Assembly (NCBI RefSeq): GCF_011386835.1
Contig: NC_088800.1
Coordinates: 56,263,439-56,327,438, forward strand
Source of the DNA: Chrysemys picta bellii
Taxonomy: Eukaryota; Chordata; Testudines; Emydidae
DNA: 64,000 nt
Direction: 5' to 3'
The position numbers were made by a program, and so were the translations under genes. Of the stretch, positions 22,107 to 32,982 are shown in pieces (the first letter of the stretch is position 1; every line of letters begins with the position of its first letter). The notes below the pieces were generated by a model. The model did not search any database. It worked only from the letters and a program-made list of their open reading frames with translations, and was not told the origin of the DNA.

Positions 22107-22295
22107 TATTTAAAAAGTCCAGGGCTCCCGCTGCCTCTACCGCCCCGGCCCTTTAAATAGCCACTGGAGCCCCGCTGCTTCCCCAGGGCTCCCGCGGCTA
22201 TTTAAAGGGCCGGGGCAGTAGAAGCAGGGTAGCCCTGGGCCCTTTAAATAGCCCCCAGAGCCCTGGGATAGCGGGGGACTCGGGGGCTATTTAAA
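22107..22295. repeat. Alternating array of TATTTAAA boxes
   Basis: TATTTAAA at 22107, 22199 and 22288 alternates with its inverse TTTAAATA at 22152 and 22243. Spacings are 45, 47, 44 and 45 bp, and the linkers (ggccctttaaatagcc, cagggctcccg) are also mirrored. It is a tandem array of palindromic units of about 90 bp. Confidence 0.8.
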
Positions 22296-22299
22296 GTGC

Positions 22300-22700
22300 C
22301 GGGGCTCCAGCTGCCTCTGCTGCACCCCGTCCCCGCACCATCCCCGCACCCCCTGCCCTGCCCGCAGCCAGCCCCGTCTCCAGCCAGCCCTGCACCCCGT
22401 GTCTGCAGCCAGCCCCTGCTGCACCCCTGTCTTACCTCCAGCCCTGCCCCCCCTGTTCTGCCCGCACCAGCCCCGCCCCCCTGCCCTGCCTGCAGCCAGC
22501 CCTGCACCCCCTGCCCACAGCCAGCCTCTGCCGCACCCCCTGCCCTGTCTCCAGGCAACCCCTGCCGCCCCCCCTGCGGCCCTGCCCAAAGCCAGCCAGC
22601 CCCACACACCCCTGTCTCCAGCCAGCCCCGCACCCCTTGCCCTGCCTGCAGCCAGACCCTACCTCCAGTGAGCCCCTGCCCTGCCTCCAGCCAGCCCCAT
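22300..22700. repeat. C-rich minisatellite
   Basis: Repeated ctgccctgcctgcagccagcc-like units of about 25-40 bp, directly after the TATTTAAA array and possibly part of the same larger repeat. Confidence 0.7.
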
Positions 22701-22798
22701 GTCCACTGGTGCCCTGCAGTTCCCAGGGCAGTAACCCTGCACACCTGCTTCAATGAGGGGGGCAGGGAGCAGCTGGGACCCACACATGTGCACACCAC

Positions 22799-22914
22799 TA
22801 GGGTGACCAGACAGCAAGTGTGAAAAATCGGGACAGGGGGATAATAGGATCCTATAAGAAAAAGACCCAAAAATCGGGACTGTCCCTATAAAATCAGGAC
22901 ATCTGGTCACCCTA
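22799..22914. mobile_element. Complete 116-bp MITE of the TAGGGTGACCAGA family
   Basis: TAGGGTGACCAGA and TCTGGTCACCCTA bound an AT-richer interior containing aaaatcgggac motifs. Flanks gcacacca (one base away) and gcacaccc suggest a hAT-like 8-bp duplication with one change. Same family as the long element at 199-6273. Confidence 0.8.
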
Positions 22915-23079
22915 GCACACCCCCAGGGAGTGGCGGGGACCCACACATGTGAAACGGAGCTCATTAATAACCGATCAACAGCATATATGATGCAATGTAC
23001 ATAATATATAATTTTATTATTTATATAGTTATGGAAAGTAAATAATACATGGAAGAAATGAAAGGCTTTTTTTTACATT

Positions 23080-23159
23080 ATTTTTTTTGTTAGTCATCCC
23101 TGCCGGGGCACCGCCAAAAATGTTCGAATTGGGCCCCGCCCTTCCTAAAGCCGGCCCTG
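23080..23159. repeat. End of another hAT-type element
   Basis: The sequence ends cttcctaaagccggccctg, a terminus like CAGGGCCGGC when read inversely and related to the element at 19903. The other end is not identified. Confidence 0.5.
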
Positions 23160-23410
23160 TTGGGGGGTGGTCTGTAAGTGAGGACTGCCTGCCTCCGAAG
23201 GTCTGTGAGAGTGAGGGATCATTTTCCAGGATAGGTTGTAGATCGTGGATAATGCGCTGGCGAGGTTTTAGCTGGGGGCTGTATGTGATGGCCAGTGGTG
23301 TTCTGTTATTGTCCTTGTTGGGCCTGTCCTGTAGTAGGTGATTTCTGGGTACCCGTCTTGCTCTTTCAATCTGTTTCCTCACTTCCCCAGGTGGGTATTG
23401 TAGTTTTACG
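23160..23410 (-). mobile_element. Penelope-like retroelement coding fragment
   Basis: The minus strand encodes KLQYPPGEVRKQIERARR, then a stretch with NNRTPLAITYSPQLKPRQ and IIHDLQPILENDPSLSQTF. The ITYSP...L...I..LQPIL pattern is typical of the region between reverse transcriptase and the GIY-YIG nuclease of Penelope-like elements. Truncated at both ends; the Harbinger element abuts it on the right. Confidence 0.6.
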
Positions 23411-23753
23411 AATTTAAATCGAATTAACCCTGCACCCGTCCGCACAACGAAGCCATTTAATTCGAAATAAAGGGCTCTTTAAATCGATTTCTGTACTCCA
23501 CCCCGACGAGCGGAGTAGCGCCAAAATCGATTTTATCATTTCAAATTAGAGTTAGTGTGGCCGCAATTCGATGGTATTGGCCTCCGGGAGCTATCCCACA
23601 GTGCACCATTGTGACCGCTCTGGACAGCAATCTGAACTCGGATGCACTGGCCAGGTAGACAGGAAAAGCCCCGCGAACATTTGAATTTCATTTCCTGTTT
23701 GCCCAGTATGGAGAGCACAGGTGACCACAGATAGCTCATCAGCACAAGTAACC

Positions 23754-24285
23754 ATGCAGGCCGATAATCGAAAAAGAGCACCAGCATGGACCGTACGTGA
23801 GGTACTGGATCTGATCGCTATATGGGGAGAGGATTCGGTGCTAGCAGAACTTCGTTCAAAAAGACGAAATGCAAAAACTTTTGAAAAAATCTCCAAGGGC
23901 ATGATGGAGAGAGGCCACAGTAGGGACTCAGATCAGTGCCGCATGAAAGTCAAGGAGCTCAGACAAGCCTATCAAAAAACAAAGGAGGCAAACGGTCGCT
24001 CCGGGTCAGAGCCGCGGACATGCCGCTTCTACGACGAGCTGAATGCAGTTCTAGGGGGGGCCGCCACCACTACCCCACCTCTGACCGTGGATTCCGAGGG
24101 GGGGATCATCTCATCAGCTACACCTGAGGATTCTGCGGATGGGGAAGAGGAGGAGGAGGAGGACGAGCTTGCAGAGAGCACCGAGCACTCCGTTCTCCCC
24201 AACAGCCAGGATCTTTTTCTCAGCCTGACTGAAGTACCCTCCCAACCCAGTATCCAAGACCACGACCCCATGGAAGGGACCTCAG
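23754..24285 (+). CDS. Harbinger Myb/SANT-like gene, exon 1
   Basis: The ATG at 23754 has a good context (ACCATGC); an earlier ATG at 23708 stops after eight codons. The exon encodes a trihelix/Myb-SANT domain (RAPAWTVREVLDLIAIWG, then RDSDQCRMKVKELRQAY and CRFYDELNAVL) and an acidic glutamate run, ending at a CTCAG/GTGAGT donor in phase 1. In Harbinger elements this protein imports the nuclease and binds the terminal repeats. With exon 2 it makes 342 residues without a stop. Confidence 0.8.
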
Positions 24286-25335
24286 GTGAGTTTACCTTTT
24301 AAAATATAAAACTTGTTTTAAAAGCAAGGGTTTTTAATGATTACTTTGCCCTGAGGCCTTGGGATGCATTCGCAGCCAGTACAGCTACTGGAAAAGTCTG
24401 TTAACGTGTCTGGGGATGGAGTGGAAATCCTCCAGGGACATCTCCATGAAGCTGTCCTGGAGATACTCCAAAAGCCTTGCCACAAGGTTTCTGGGCAATG
24501 CAGCCTTATTCCGTCCTCCATGGTAGGACACTTGACCGCGCCATGCTTGCAGCAAGTAATCTGGTATCAATGCATGACAAAGCCTGGCAGCGTATGGTCC
24601 CGGTGTTTGCTGGCATTCAAGCAACATCCGTTCTTTATCTTACTGTGTAATCCTCAGGAGAGTGATATCGCTCATGGTAACCTGGTTGAAATACGGGAAT
24701 TTAATTAAGGGGACAGAGGTGGCCGTTCCTACTGGGCTGTTTGCCTGTGGCTGAAAAGAAATCCTTCCCTGCAGTTACCCAAGTGCAGGGGGTGTGTGGG
24801 GGGGAATTGGCCCAGAGCTTTTCGTGTTTGGCTAGCAGGGATCTTCCCTGATACCAGCCACGTGGTGGGGGGAGGGGTAAAGCGATCATCCCAGAGAATT
24901 CATGGCAGGGTGGGGGGTGTTTGGTTCCTGCAGGGATCTTCCCTGATACCAGCCACGCGGTGGGGGGAGGGATAAAGCGATCATCCAGAGAATTGGATGG
25001 GGGCGGGGGATTAGTTTTTCTGCTGCTGAATGTTAACAGGAAAACCGCAGCACTCAACGGGCTTTGCTTGGTATATGGGAAAGGAGGGCGCAGAAGCCGA
25101 AAGACAATGGCTTACCATGGCCGCATGCAAGCCGAATTCTGTTGCCCGGACCTGCGTCTGTGATCTCTAGCAGCAAAGCCACGGGCACTCAATATTAAGA
25201 GGCAAAATGCGACCTTGCACAGAAATCACATGTGCTATGTAATGTGAATAGTGTTGTTCACCGTGAAAGAGTATAAGCATTGTTCTGCAAAATGTATCTT
25301 TTTAAAAAATTCTCTCCTTTTTTCCCTCCCTTCAG
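24286..25335 (+). other. Intron of the Harbinger Myb/SANT gene
   Basis: About 1.05 kb. Two near copies of gggatcttccctgataccagccacg with gataaagcgatcatcc occur at about 24838-24895 and 24935-24985, a short internal tandem duplication. Confidence 0.6.
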
Positions 25336-25832
25336 CTGCTGCAAATTCTTCAAGCCTCCCTCCTCTGTCCCGAAGGCTATCACAGATAAGGCGTTGGAAA
25401 AAGAAGACGCGAGACGAGATGTTCGCAGAAATCATGGAATCCACCCGCAGTGACAGAGCTCATCTGAATGAGTGGAAGGACACGGTTTCAAAGTATAGGA
25501 AAGAAGACAGTGAACGTGAGGACAGGAGGGACCAACGTGAGGAGAGGAGAGACGCTCGAGATGAGAGGTGGTGGCAGGAAGATCAGAGGAGGCAGGATGC
25601 AACACTGGGGCTGCTGCGTGAGCAAACAGACATGCTCCGGCGTCTGGTGGAGCTTCAGGAACGGCAGCAGGATAACAGAGTGCCGCTACAGCCCCTGTAT
25701 AACCCCCCTCCCCCCTCACCATGTTCCATAGCCTCCTCACCCAGACATGTAAGAATGCGGGGGGGGAGGCTCCGTACACCTTCCCATTCCACCCCAGTGG
25801 ACAGCCCAAGCAAAAGGCTGTCATTTTTTTAA
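25336..25832 (+). CDS. Harbinger Myb/SANT-like gene, exon 2
   Basis: After a pyrimidine-rich TTCAG acceptor it joins exon 1 in frame (G/CT gives Ala) and encodes LSRRLSQIRRWKKKTRDEMF, a highly charged coiled-coil stretch (KEDSEREDRRDQREERRD), a leucine-heptad segment (LLREQTDMLRRLVELQERQQ) and a proline-rich tail. The stop is at 25830-25832. The coiled coil probably mediates oligomerisation or contact with the nuclease. The frame is intact, unlike its partner. Confidence 0.8.
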
Positions 25833-25913
25833 CCTTTTTTTAGTGGCCTTTTCCTTCCCCCGATCCTCCTCCCAAACCCCACCCAGGTTCCCTCTCTCTT
25901 TTTATAATGTATT

Positions 25914-25953
25914 AATAAAGAATAAATGATTTTTAAATGATAGTGACTTTATT
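25914..25953. terminator. Back-to-back polyadenylation signals
   Basis: AATAAA on the plus strand at 25914 and 25921 serves the Myb/SANT gene; AATAAA on the minus strand at 25948-25953 serves the nuclease gene. The two transcripts would end about 30 bp apart. Confidence 0.65.
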
Positions 25954-26054
25954 TGGTTTTAAAGCAAGCTGGGGGAAGGGGGAGGGTGGGTTCCTTACAG
26001 AGAATGAGTCAATAAAGGGGGCGGGTTTTCATGAAGGAGAAACAAACAGATATT

Positions 26055-27414
26055 TCACACTGTAGCCTGGCCAGTCATGAAACTAGTTTTCAAAGCTTCT
26101 CTGATGCACAGAGCTTCCTGGTGTGCTCTTCTAATCGCCCTGGTGTCTGGCTGCACGTAATCAGCAGCCAGGCGATTTGCCTCAGCCTCCCACCCCGCCA
26201 TAAAGGTCTCGCCCTTACTTTCACAGAGACTGTGGAGCACACAGCAAGCAGAAATAACAATGGGGAGATTGATTTGGCTGAGGTCTGAGCGAGTCAGTAA
26301 CGATGGCCAGCGACCTTTTAAACGGCCAAATGCACATTCTACCACCATTCTGCACTTGCTCAGCCTGTAGTTGAACAGCTCCTGACTCCTGTCCAGGCTG
26401 CCTGTGTATGGCTTCATGAGCCATAGCATTAAGGGGTAGGCTGGGTCGCCAAGAATAACTATTGGCATTTCAACATCCCCGACGGTTATTTTCTGGGCCG
26501 GAAAGTAAGTCCCTTGCTGCAGCCCTTTAAACAGAGTAGTGTTCCTGAAGACGCGAGCGTCATGAACCCTTCCCGGCCAGCCCACGTTGATGTTGGTGAA
26601 ACGTCCCTTGTGATCCACAAGTGCTTGCAGCACCATTGAAAAGTACCCCTTGCGGTTTATGTAGTGGGTACCCTAGTGGTACCCTAGTGCTCCGGTGACA
26701 AGATAGGGATATGGGTTCCATCTATTGCCCCACCACAGTTAGGGAATCCCATTGCAGCAAAGCCATCCACTATGGCCTGCACATTTCCCAGAGTCACTAC
26801 CTTTCGTAGCAGCACCTGAGTGATTGCTTTGGCTACTTGCATCACAGCAGCCCCCACAGTAGATTTGCCCACTCCAAATTGATTCCTGAGTGACCGGTAG
26901 CTGTCTGGCGTTGCAAGCTTCCACAGGGCTATCGCCACTCGCTTCTCAACTGTGAGGGCTGCTCTCATCTTGGTATTCTGGCGCTTCAGGGCAGGGGACA
27001 GCAAGTCACAAAGTTCCATGACAGTGCCCTTACGCATGCGAAAGTTCTGCAGCCACTGGGAATCATCCCACACCTGCAACACTATGCGGTCCCACCAGTC
27101 TGTGCTTGTTTCCCTTGCCCAGAATTGGCGTTCCATGGATAGAACCTGCCCCATTAACAACATGATCTCCAAAGCACCGGGGCCCGCAGTTAGAAGAATT
27201 CTGTGTCCGTGTCCATGTCCATGTTCTCATCACGCTTGTCGCTGCGCTGCCGCCGCCGCTGCCTCCTCGCCTCGTTTTTCTGGTCCTGGCTCAGCATAAA
27301 CTCCACAAGAACGCGCGGGGTGTTTTCAATGTTCATGACTGCTGTCTTGAGCTGAGCTGGCTCCATGCTTGCTGTGGTATGGAGTCTGCAGTGTTCACCC
27401 AGGAAAAAAGGCAC
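26055..27414 (-). pseudogene. Harbinger DDE transposase pseudogene (HARBI1-like)
   Basis: Three open pieces remain. 27414-27190 is a charged N-terminal portion. 27172-26684 carries WDRIVLQVWDDSQWLQNFRM, a helix-turn-helix-like part (FGVGKSTVGAAVMQV) and the first catalytic motif GAIDGTHI. 26636-26055 has VGWPGRVHDARVF, the second aspartate in ILGDPAYPL and the glutamate in VECAFGRLKGRW. The catalytic residues are all present, but an exact 11-bp tandem duplication (ggtaccctagt at 26667-26677 and 26678-26688) shifts the frame and adds a stop between the first and second pieces; the N-terminal portion is also out of frame near 27190. Not functional as read. Confidence 0.85.
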
Positions 27415-27744
27415 GAAATGGTTGTCTGCCGTCCGTTGCTTTCATGCAGGGAGGGAGGGAGGGGTGAGGCTGTACCCAGAACCACCTGCGACAATGTTTT
27501 TTGTCCCATCAGGCACTGGGATCTCAACCCAGAATTCCAATGGGCGGGGGAGACTGCGGGAACTATGGGATAGCTACCCACAGTGCAACGCTCCAGAAAT
27601 CGACGCTAGCCCCGGAACATGGATGCACACCGCTGAATTAATGTGCTTAGTGTGGCCGCATACATTCGACTTTATACAATCTGTTTCCCAAATTCGAATT
27701 ATATAAATTCGGATTAATCCCGTAGTGTAGACATACCCTTATAG

Positions 27745-27860
27745 TTAGAAAGCTTTCCTAATATCTAATCTAAATCTCCCTTGCTGCAGATTTAGCCCAT
27801 TACTACTTGTCCTGCCTTTGGTGGACATGGTTATGCTTCTACCTAAGGACTGTTCAACCT
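27745..27860 (+). mobile_element. CR1 LINE 3' fragment
   Basis: cctaatatctaatctaaatc, then ctgcagatttagcccattac and tgtcctgcctttgg, follow the 3' part of CR1 retrotransposons. Truncated. Confidence 0.6.
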
Positions 27861-28359
27861 CTGTGAATACAAGAATCAAAATCCAAGTAACTGCTTCTGA
27901 TGACCAACTCCTTCCCCTCCAACCCATTGACTTTATCGTGGTCGGTAGCTTTGGCACAGCTTTCTTTCTCTTCTCTTTAGGTCATTCCAAATGAAACTGT
28001 TCAATGGCAGGTGCATAATTGATGCTTCCTTTTATTAGTACATAGAGGCTGAAATATATTTCTGTTAAAAATCTGAAGAATGACATTCACAGAGTGTTAA
28101 ATGATTGACACTCCAAATGGAACTCAGCACAGCAATTATTTGCCTATGCTAAGATTTATCGCTTTCTTTTGTAGTAATGCTGTCAATTGTGTACCTCCCA
28201 CCCATGGAAAATCTTATTTCCTGAAGGAAGCATTTTAGTAGCCTGTAACTTCTTGTGAAAAGATGCAATACTGTATAGGAAGCAGATGAAATATAGGTAG
28301 ATTAGAATAAGCAGATGTGGAAATATTAAACCATTTCTCAAGTGCCTCCTGTTTTACGT

Positions 28360-28890
28360 GCACAGCGTTACAGAAGTATTAAGTTCTTGTTTTGGTTCAC
28401 TTAAATGTTCGGGTAAGTGGACACTTAAAACACTTTAGAGACTAACAAATTTATTAGAGCATAAGCTTTCGTGGACTACAGCCCACTTCTTCGGATGCAT
28501 ATGCATCCGAAGAAGTGGGCTGTAGTCCACGAAAGCTTATGCTCTAATAAATTTGTTAGTCTCTAAGGTGCCACAAGTACTCCTGTTCTTCTTTTTGCGG
28601 ATACAGACTAACACGGCTGCTACTCTGAAACTTAAAACACTGCAGCTGTGCTGATGCAGTGCTTAAGTGAAGAAACTCCTATGCCAACGGGAGAGCTTCT
28701 CCCATCAGCTTAGTTAATCCACCTCCCCAAGACGTGATAGCTGTGTTGATGGGAGAAGCTCTCCCGTTGACATGACGCTGTCTACACAGGGGATTAGGTC
28801 GATGTAACTGCATTGCTCAGTGTGGATTTTTCACACCCCTGAGCAACATAGTTACACCAATATAGGTCTGTAGTGTAGACCCGACCTTTA
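28360..28890. repeat. MITE-like repeat with internal inverted blocks, split by a Penelope insertion
   Basis: gggagagcttctcccatcag near 28690 faces gatgggagaagctctccc near 28747, and the end reads tgtagtgtagacccgacc, like the common reptile elements that end near TACACTACA. The Penelope insertion at 28435-28629 divides it. Confidence 0.45.
28435..28629. mobile_element. Penelope-like tail inserted as a perfect palindrome
   Basis: 28435-28500 and 28501-28566 are exact reverse complements (66-bp arms, no spacer), followed by the rest of the tail to ctgaa. An exact 12-bp target duplication, ACTTAAAACACT, flanks it at 28423-28434 and 28630-28641. Inverted, 5'-truncated double copies are known for Penelope-like elements. 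Confidence 0.8.
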
Positions 28891-28939
28891 TTTCCAGAAA
28901 GTAATATTGTACTATGGCTAACACATTTTCCCCTTCATC

Positions 28940-29175
28940 TGGATGTTGTCTTGGAGACCACCCTGGCAACAATCAGAGTCTTAGAGGCAATCCAAAGAAA
29001 CTCCCCGCTTGTCTGCTGAGGAGCAAGCCAAATTCCAGCTGGACAACACTCTGGGTGGCACGTCGGAGGTGATCCATCGCAAGGCGCTGCAGAGGATATA
29101 TGCTGACAAAGCGGCCGACATCATAGACGGGCTGAGGAAAAATTCATTTGTTGCCGTTCCTATTGTGTTGAAATG
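28940..29175 (+). pseudogene. SIN3A: SIN3A-like exon a
   Basis: Encodes [18 protein letters not shown], then, after a 2-base loss, [20 protein letters not shown] and [19 protein letters not shown]. The donor is a weak GTACTT; no AG precedes the start of homology, so the acceptor is probably lost. Confidence 0.85.
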
Positions 29176-32100
29176 GTACTTCCCAGGTTTCGGCATTATT
29201 ACTTGTGTTTGAGTAAAACTCATCGTATGCTAGGCACTATCCAAACGTATAATACACACAGAGGCTCCAGTTGAGGAAAGCATACAGTCTGAGAAATGCA
29301 GATGCTTTTTATGTTCTAATAAGTGGTTGCGTTTCATAGTACCCAGCTACTATTGTGTCTAGTAAAGCCAAAACATCACTGGCCCTGCTGGCAGGAGAAG
29401 GATTTTTTATTTTTCCTACCCAAGATAGGGCAGTCTTGAGTTCAAAAATCAAGCTGGGGTGGGGTTCTGTATTGTCAGTTTTGGACACAACTGAGTTTGA
29501 TCCCATTATAAATCCCATCTGTGAAAGTGAAAAAGACTTTGAAGTGTAGAGTCTGTATTGGATTCAGGTTCCAACTCAAAAATTACTGTGTTCTACTGCC
29601 AGCCTCCTGGTCAGAAAAAGGAAGTGAGTGCACAATATTGAGGGGGGGCCAGAGACCACTCTCTTGAATAATAGTTATAACGGGCAATTTCAACTCCCCA
29701 CATATAAAATGTCAACCTCTGGAGAAGGTGAGGAGAAGGAGTTTTTCAATATTTTAAATGATTGCTTCTTGTAATAGCTAGTCTGTAGCTACGCAAGAGG
29801 AGAGGTTATTGATTTAGCCCTGAATAACACTTAGATTCTGAATCAAGAAATAACTATGGTCAAACCATTGAGTGGTAGCGATCACAATATATATCAGTCC
29901 AGCATCCTTGGTGGAAGGGATCATACCAAAAATTAGTACTGTGATATGAGACGTAGGAAAGTGGAAGCTAAGTCAAAAGTTGGACACTTTTACAATCTTT
30001 AAAGCATAGGTTCCTGATCTATAGACTACAGGTCGTCAATGTGGTCTTGAATAGAAAGAGAGGTGGTTGACAGAATCTTCTTATACAGCCTCAATCTCTG
30101 CTATGAATTGAAGCAAATATGCCATTACTGTATATTGAAAAACTAACAAATCCCCCACCTAGCTGGAATTCTGTGTAGTGGTCACCCTATCTCAAGAAGG
30201 ACATCTCAGTAATAAAGGACTCAGAAATGAGCATGGGGGGGAAGATGAGGCATGGGAAGACTGTGAGAAGTGATTGATGGTAATGAGACTGTTTAGGTTT
30301 GAGAGATAGTGGTATCAGAGGCGTTTTTACAGAGGTATACAAAATCTGATTGCTGCTGCTATTTACCTTTTCATATACGGACAAGGGGATATGAAAATGT
30401 GAAAATGAAAGGCAGGAAATGTAAAATTGATGAAAGGAAGTTCTCTTCTCTAGTACCATCTGTGTAGGACGTTTTCTCTTGTGTCTTAGAACCTTAGCAC
30501 AAGACTTTCCGAACTTCCTTAGCTCTTCCTTTTTTTACCCTTGAGGGCAGCCATGGTAGAGTGGAGTAAGAGCCAACCCCCTAGTGGTTACCACGTGTCA
30601 CTCTTGAGTTTAAGTGCTGTCTTCCACCCAGTTCCTTGTTGAGCATGGTCAGTGAGCTGTAAAGAGAAGGTGGAAATTGAACTACAGTATTCAAAGAATG
30701 TGCGGAATGTGCCCCTACTAAACCGGCTGAAGGGGATAGTCCATAAATGAATGGAAACTAACCTTTGTGTTCTTTATAGCTTCTCTGTCCTCCTGGCTGG
30801 TTCTGGATTTACACAGCAAGAGGCTACAACAGCATTTTGATGGAACCGTGTCATCATACTTTTCCACTTTCCCGATACATCTCTAACAATGTAGAACAAA
30901 GGATAATTAGAAATGAAAGTAATTCCCTTTAGCATTGTAGTTGCAGATTGTCAGATCTTTATTATGGTGGCTCCCTAATGTCCCCGTCAGAATTGGGGCC
31001 CCGTTATACAAATGCAGAAAGAGAACTCATGTCCGGAAGGACTTGCTTTTATGTTGCATCATGTTGAGGACATCTGCAGTCTCTAGCAGGTTCTCTACTG
31101 AGGCAGGGCATAATGTGAGAACTAGACGTAAAGAAACGAGAGATGAAAGGAGAGGGGTAAGACTATGAGAAGGTGCTCTTAGACACCAGGGTATGGACAT
31201 GGTATGAAAACTAGATTAGAGGAGGGATATAGGTTTGCGAAGGGACTGCCAAGTAAGAGGTACTTCTGGGATCTGTGTGCTTCTAGACTCCTGGAATGTT
31301 CAGCAATTATATCTCTGCAAAGTTCCCATGTCTTATCAAAAGTATGTAGGCTGCCTAGATGTAAATTGTGATTCCTTAATCCTCAGTGAAGAGAAAGAGC
31401 TGTTTTTTCCATTATGTCAAGATGTGAGAGGTCGAGGGTTGTCTGATTCCCAACTTGTGGTGTTTTTCCTTTAAACATGATCAAGTTGGTTACAGTGCAC
31501 TCTTTGTGAAGTGACAGAATGGACTTCTTTCTTCTAGGCTAGGTATAAGCTGGCTGAGAGGTTCAGAGTTTTGTGTATGCCTGTGTTGCATGGGGTGAAA
31601 AGAATATCTAGTTACAGGACCATAACAAGTATCAGAGAAGTTTGAGAGCTCTGAAATGTCTGGCAAGTGGTTAAATCCATGTATTAAATAAATTATGGGA
31701 TGTCACAGATACCAGGGACTCTTTGGGGCAGCTGGTTACAACAGTTGAGATTTCTGTTATTTGTAACTTCTCACAAAGCAGAATTCTGGGATATTGACAA
31801 TGAACCCAGACCCAGTCCTGGGACTCTGTAGGAGGTATACGGGGGGAAAAAAAAAGTTTGGTTTATGTTCTGTTGAATGCCCTCATCATCACCCTGGTTA
31901 GTGGGGTATAGCCATGCATTTGTGGCCTATTTAACCTTCTGTAAAATAACATAGCCACAAAACCAATCTAAAGATTCATGGCCATTCCTGGAGAATTTTG
32001 CTATGCACGTTGTACCTCATTTGAAGTCCTTCTGAAACTTTCTGCTGTTTCAGTGGGCAATGGGCACTGAGCAGAAGCCTTACTGCCTCCAGCTTGTCTG

Positions 32101-32180
32101 GTCTAGGTTTTTATCCTACACCCATCAATGTGGTATCTTAGCATCTCGTAGCTTCTGTTTTGTTTTTTGTTGCTGCTAAG
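29176..32180 (+). other. Intron of the SIN3A-like pseudogene
   Basis: AT-rich; apart from the CR1-like fragment nothing else was recognised. Short open frames here have no domain. Confidence 0.5.
29660..29930 (+). mobile_element. CR1-like LINE endonuclease fragment
   Basis: With stops and shifts, the plus strand reads GNFNSPHI, then EERLLIDLAL-like and SDHNIY-like patches, the order seen in CR1 endonuclease domains. Very old. Confidence 0.45.
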
Positions 32181-32343
32181 GTTAAAGATGAAAGAGGAAG
32201 AGTGGCGAGAAGCCCAGAGAGGATTCAACAAGGTCTGGAGGGAGCAGAATGAGAAACATTACCTGAAATCCCTGGATCACCAGGGCATCAGCTTCAAACA
32301 GAATGACACCAAGGCCCTGTATGCAATATGTGTAGGCCCTTGA
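32181..32343 (+). pseudogene. SIN3A: SIN3A-like exon b, truncated
   Basis: After GCTGCTAAG the frame gives [19 protein letters not shown] and [17 protein letters not shown]. Homology ends near 32319 and a stop follows at 32341-32343; the remainder of the exon is not found. Confidence 0.85.
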
Positions 32344-32501
32344 CACCAGAACTTGGGTTGTTGTGATGGATAATGTGAACTCTGGCCCTTCCCCCATAGG
32401 GTTTGGGGTTGTAATGAAAGAGGAAATCCAGTTCACTGGCAGTGCTTTGTACAAGGGTCTTAAAGACGTGGTAAGTTGCATATGTGAGACTCACCCATGC
32501 T

Positions 32502-32982
32502 CTGGAGGATGTTGCTTCTCTTTATCATCCACCACGTGAAACAGCAGACAGCAGACAGGAATTCAGAAAGAGGACAAGTACAAAATCAAGCAGATCATGT
32601 ACCACTTCATTCCGGACATGCTGTTTGCTGGGTGGTGCGAGCTCTCAGACGTGGAGGAGGAAATGGATGTGGATGAAGCCACTGGGGCTGCGAAAAAGCA
32701 CAACGGAGTTGGGGGCAGCCTCCCTAAAGCCAAGCTGCTGTTCAGCAACACAGTGGCCCAGAAGCTACCGGGCGGGGGGGAGGGGCGGAGGGGGGATGAA
32801 GTGTACAACCTCTTCTATGTCAACAACAACTGGTACATCTTCATGCGGCTTCACCAAATCCTATGCTTGCTGCTGCTGAGGATTTGCACCCAGGCTGAGC
32901 GGCAAATCGAAGAGGAGAACCGGGAAAGGGAATGGGAGCGGGAAGTGCTAGGCATAAAATGAGACAAGAATGACAGCCCAGT
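32502..32982 (+). pseudogene. SIN3A: SIN3A-like exon c, frameshifted
   Basis: Starts at LEDVASL. A one-base gain and a 7-bp tandem duplication (gcagaca twice, 32544-32557) shift the frame; from 32597 it reads on through [18 protein letters not shown], a G-rich in-frame expansion near 32770-32795, and [17 protein letters not shown], to a TGA near 32960. Confidence 0.88.

Larger units (their letters stand above)
23411..27738. mobile_element. PIF/Harbinger DNA transposon, left end damaged
   Basis: It holds the two genes expected of the superfamily in convergent order: a Myb/SANT-like protein (plus) and a DDE nuclease (minus). The right terminus reads, inverted, GGGTATGTCTACACTACGGG and is followed by TTA, the expected 3-bp target. 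At the left, gaatttaaatcgaattaacc resembles the inner part of the same terminus but the outermost bases run into the Penelope fragment, so that end is truncated or rearranged. Such an element could no longer be excised normally. Confidence 0.8.

Noticed and set aside
24838..24985. Short tandem duplication in the Harbinger intron as a regulatory element
   Set aside because: It is a simple duplicated block with small changes; nothing supports a regulatory role.
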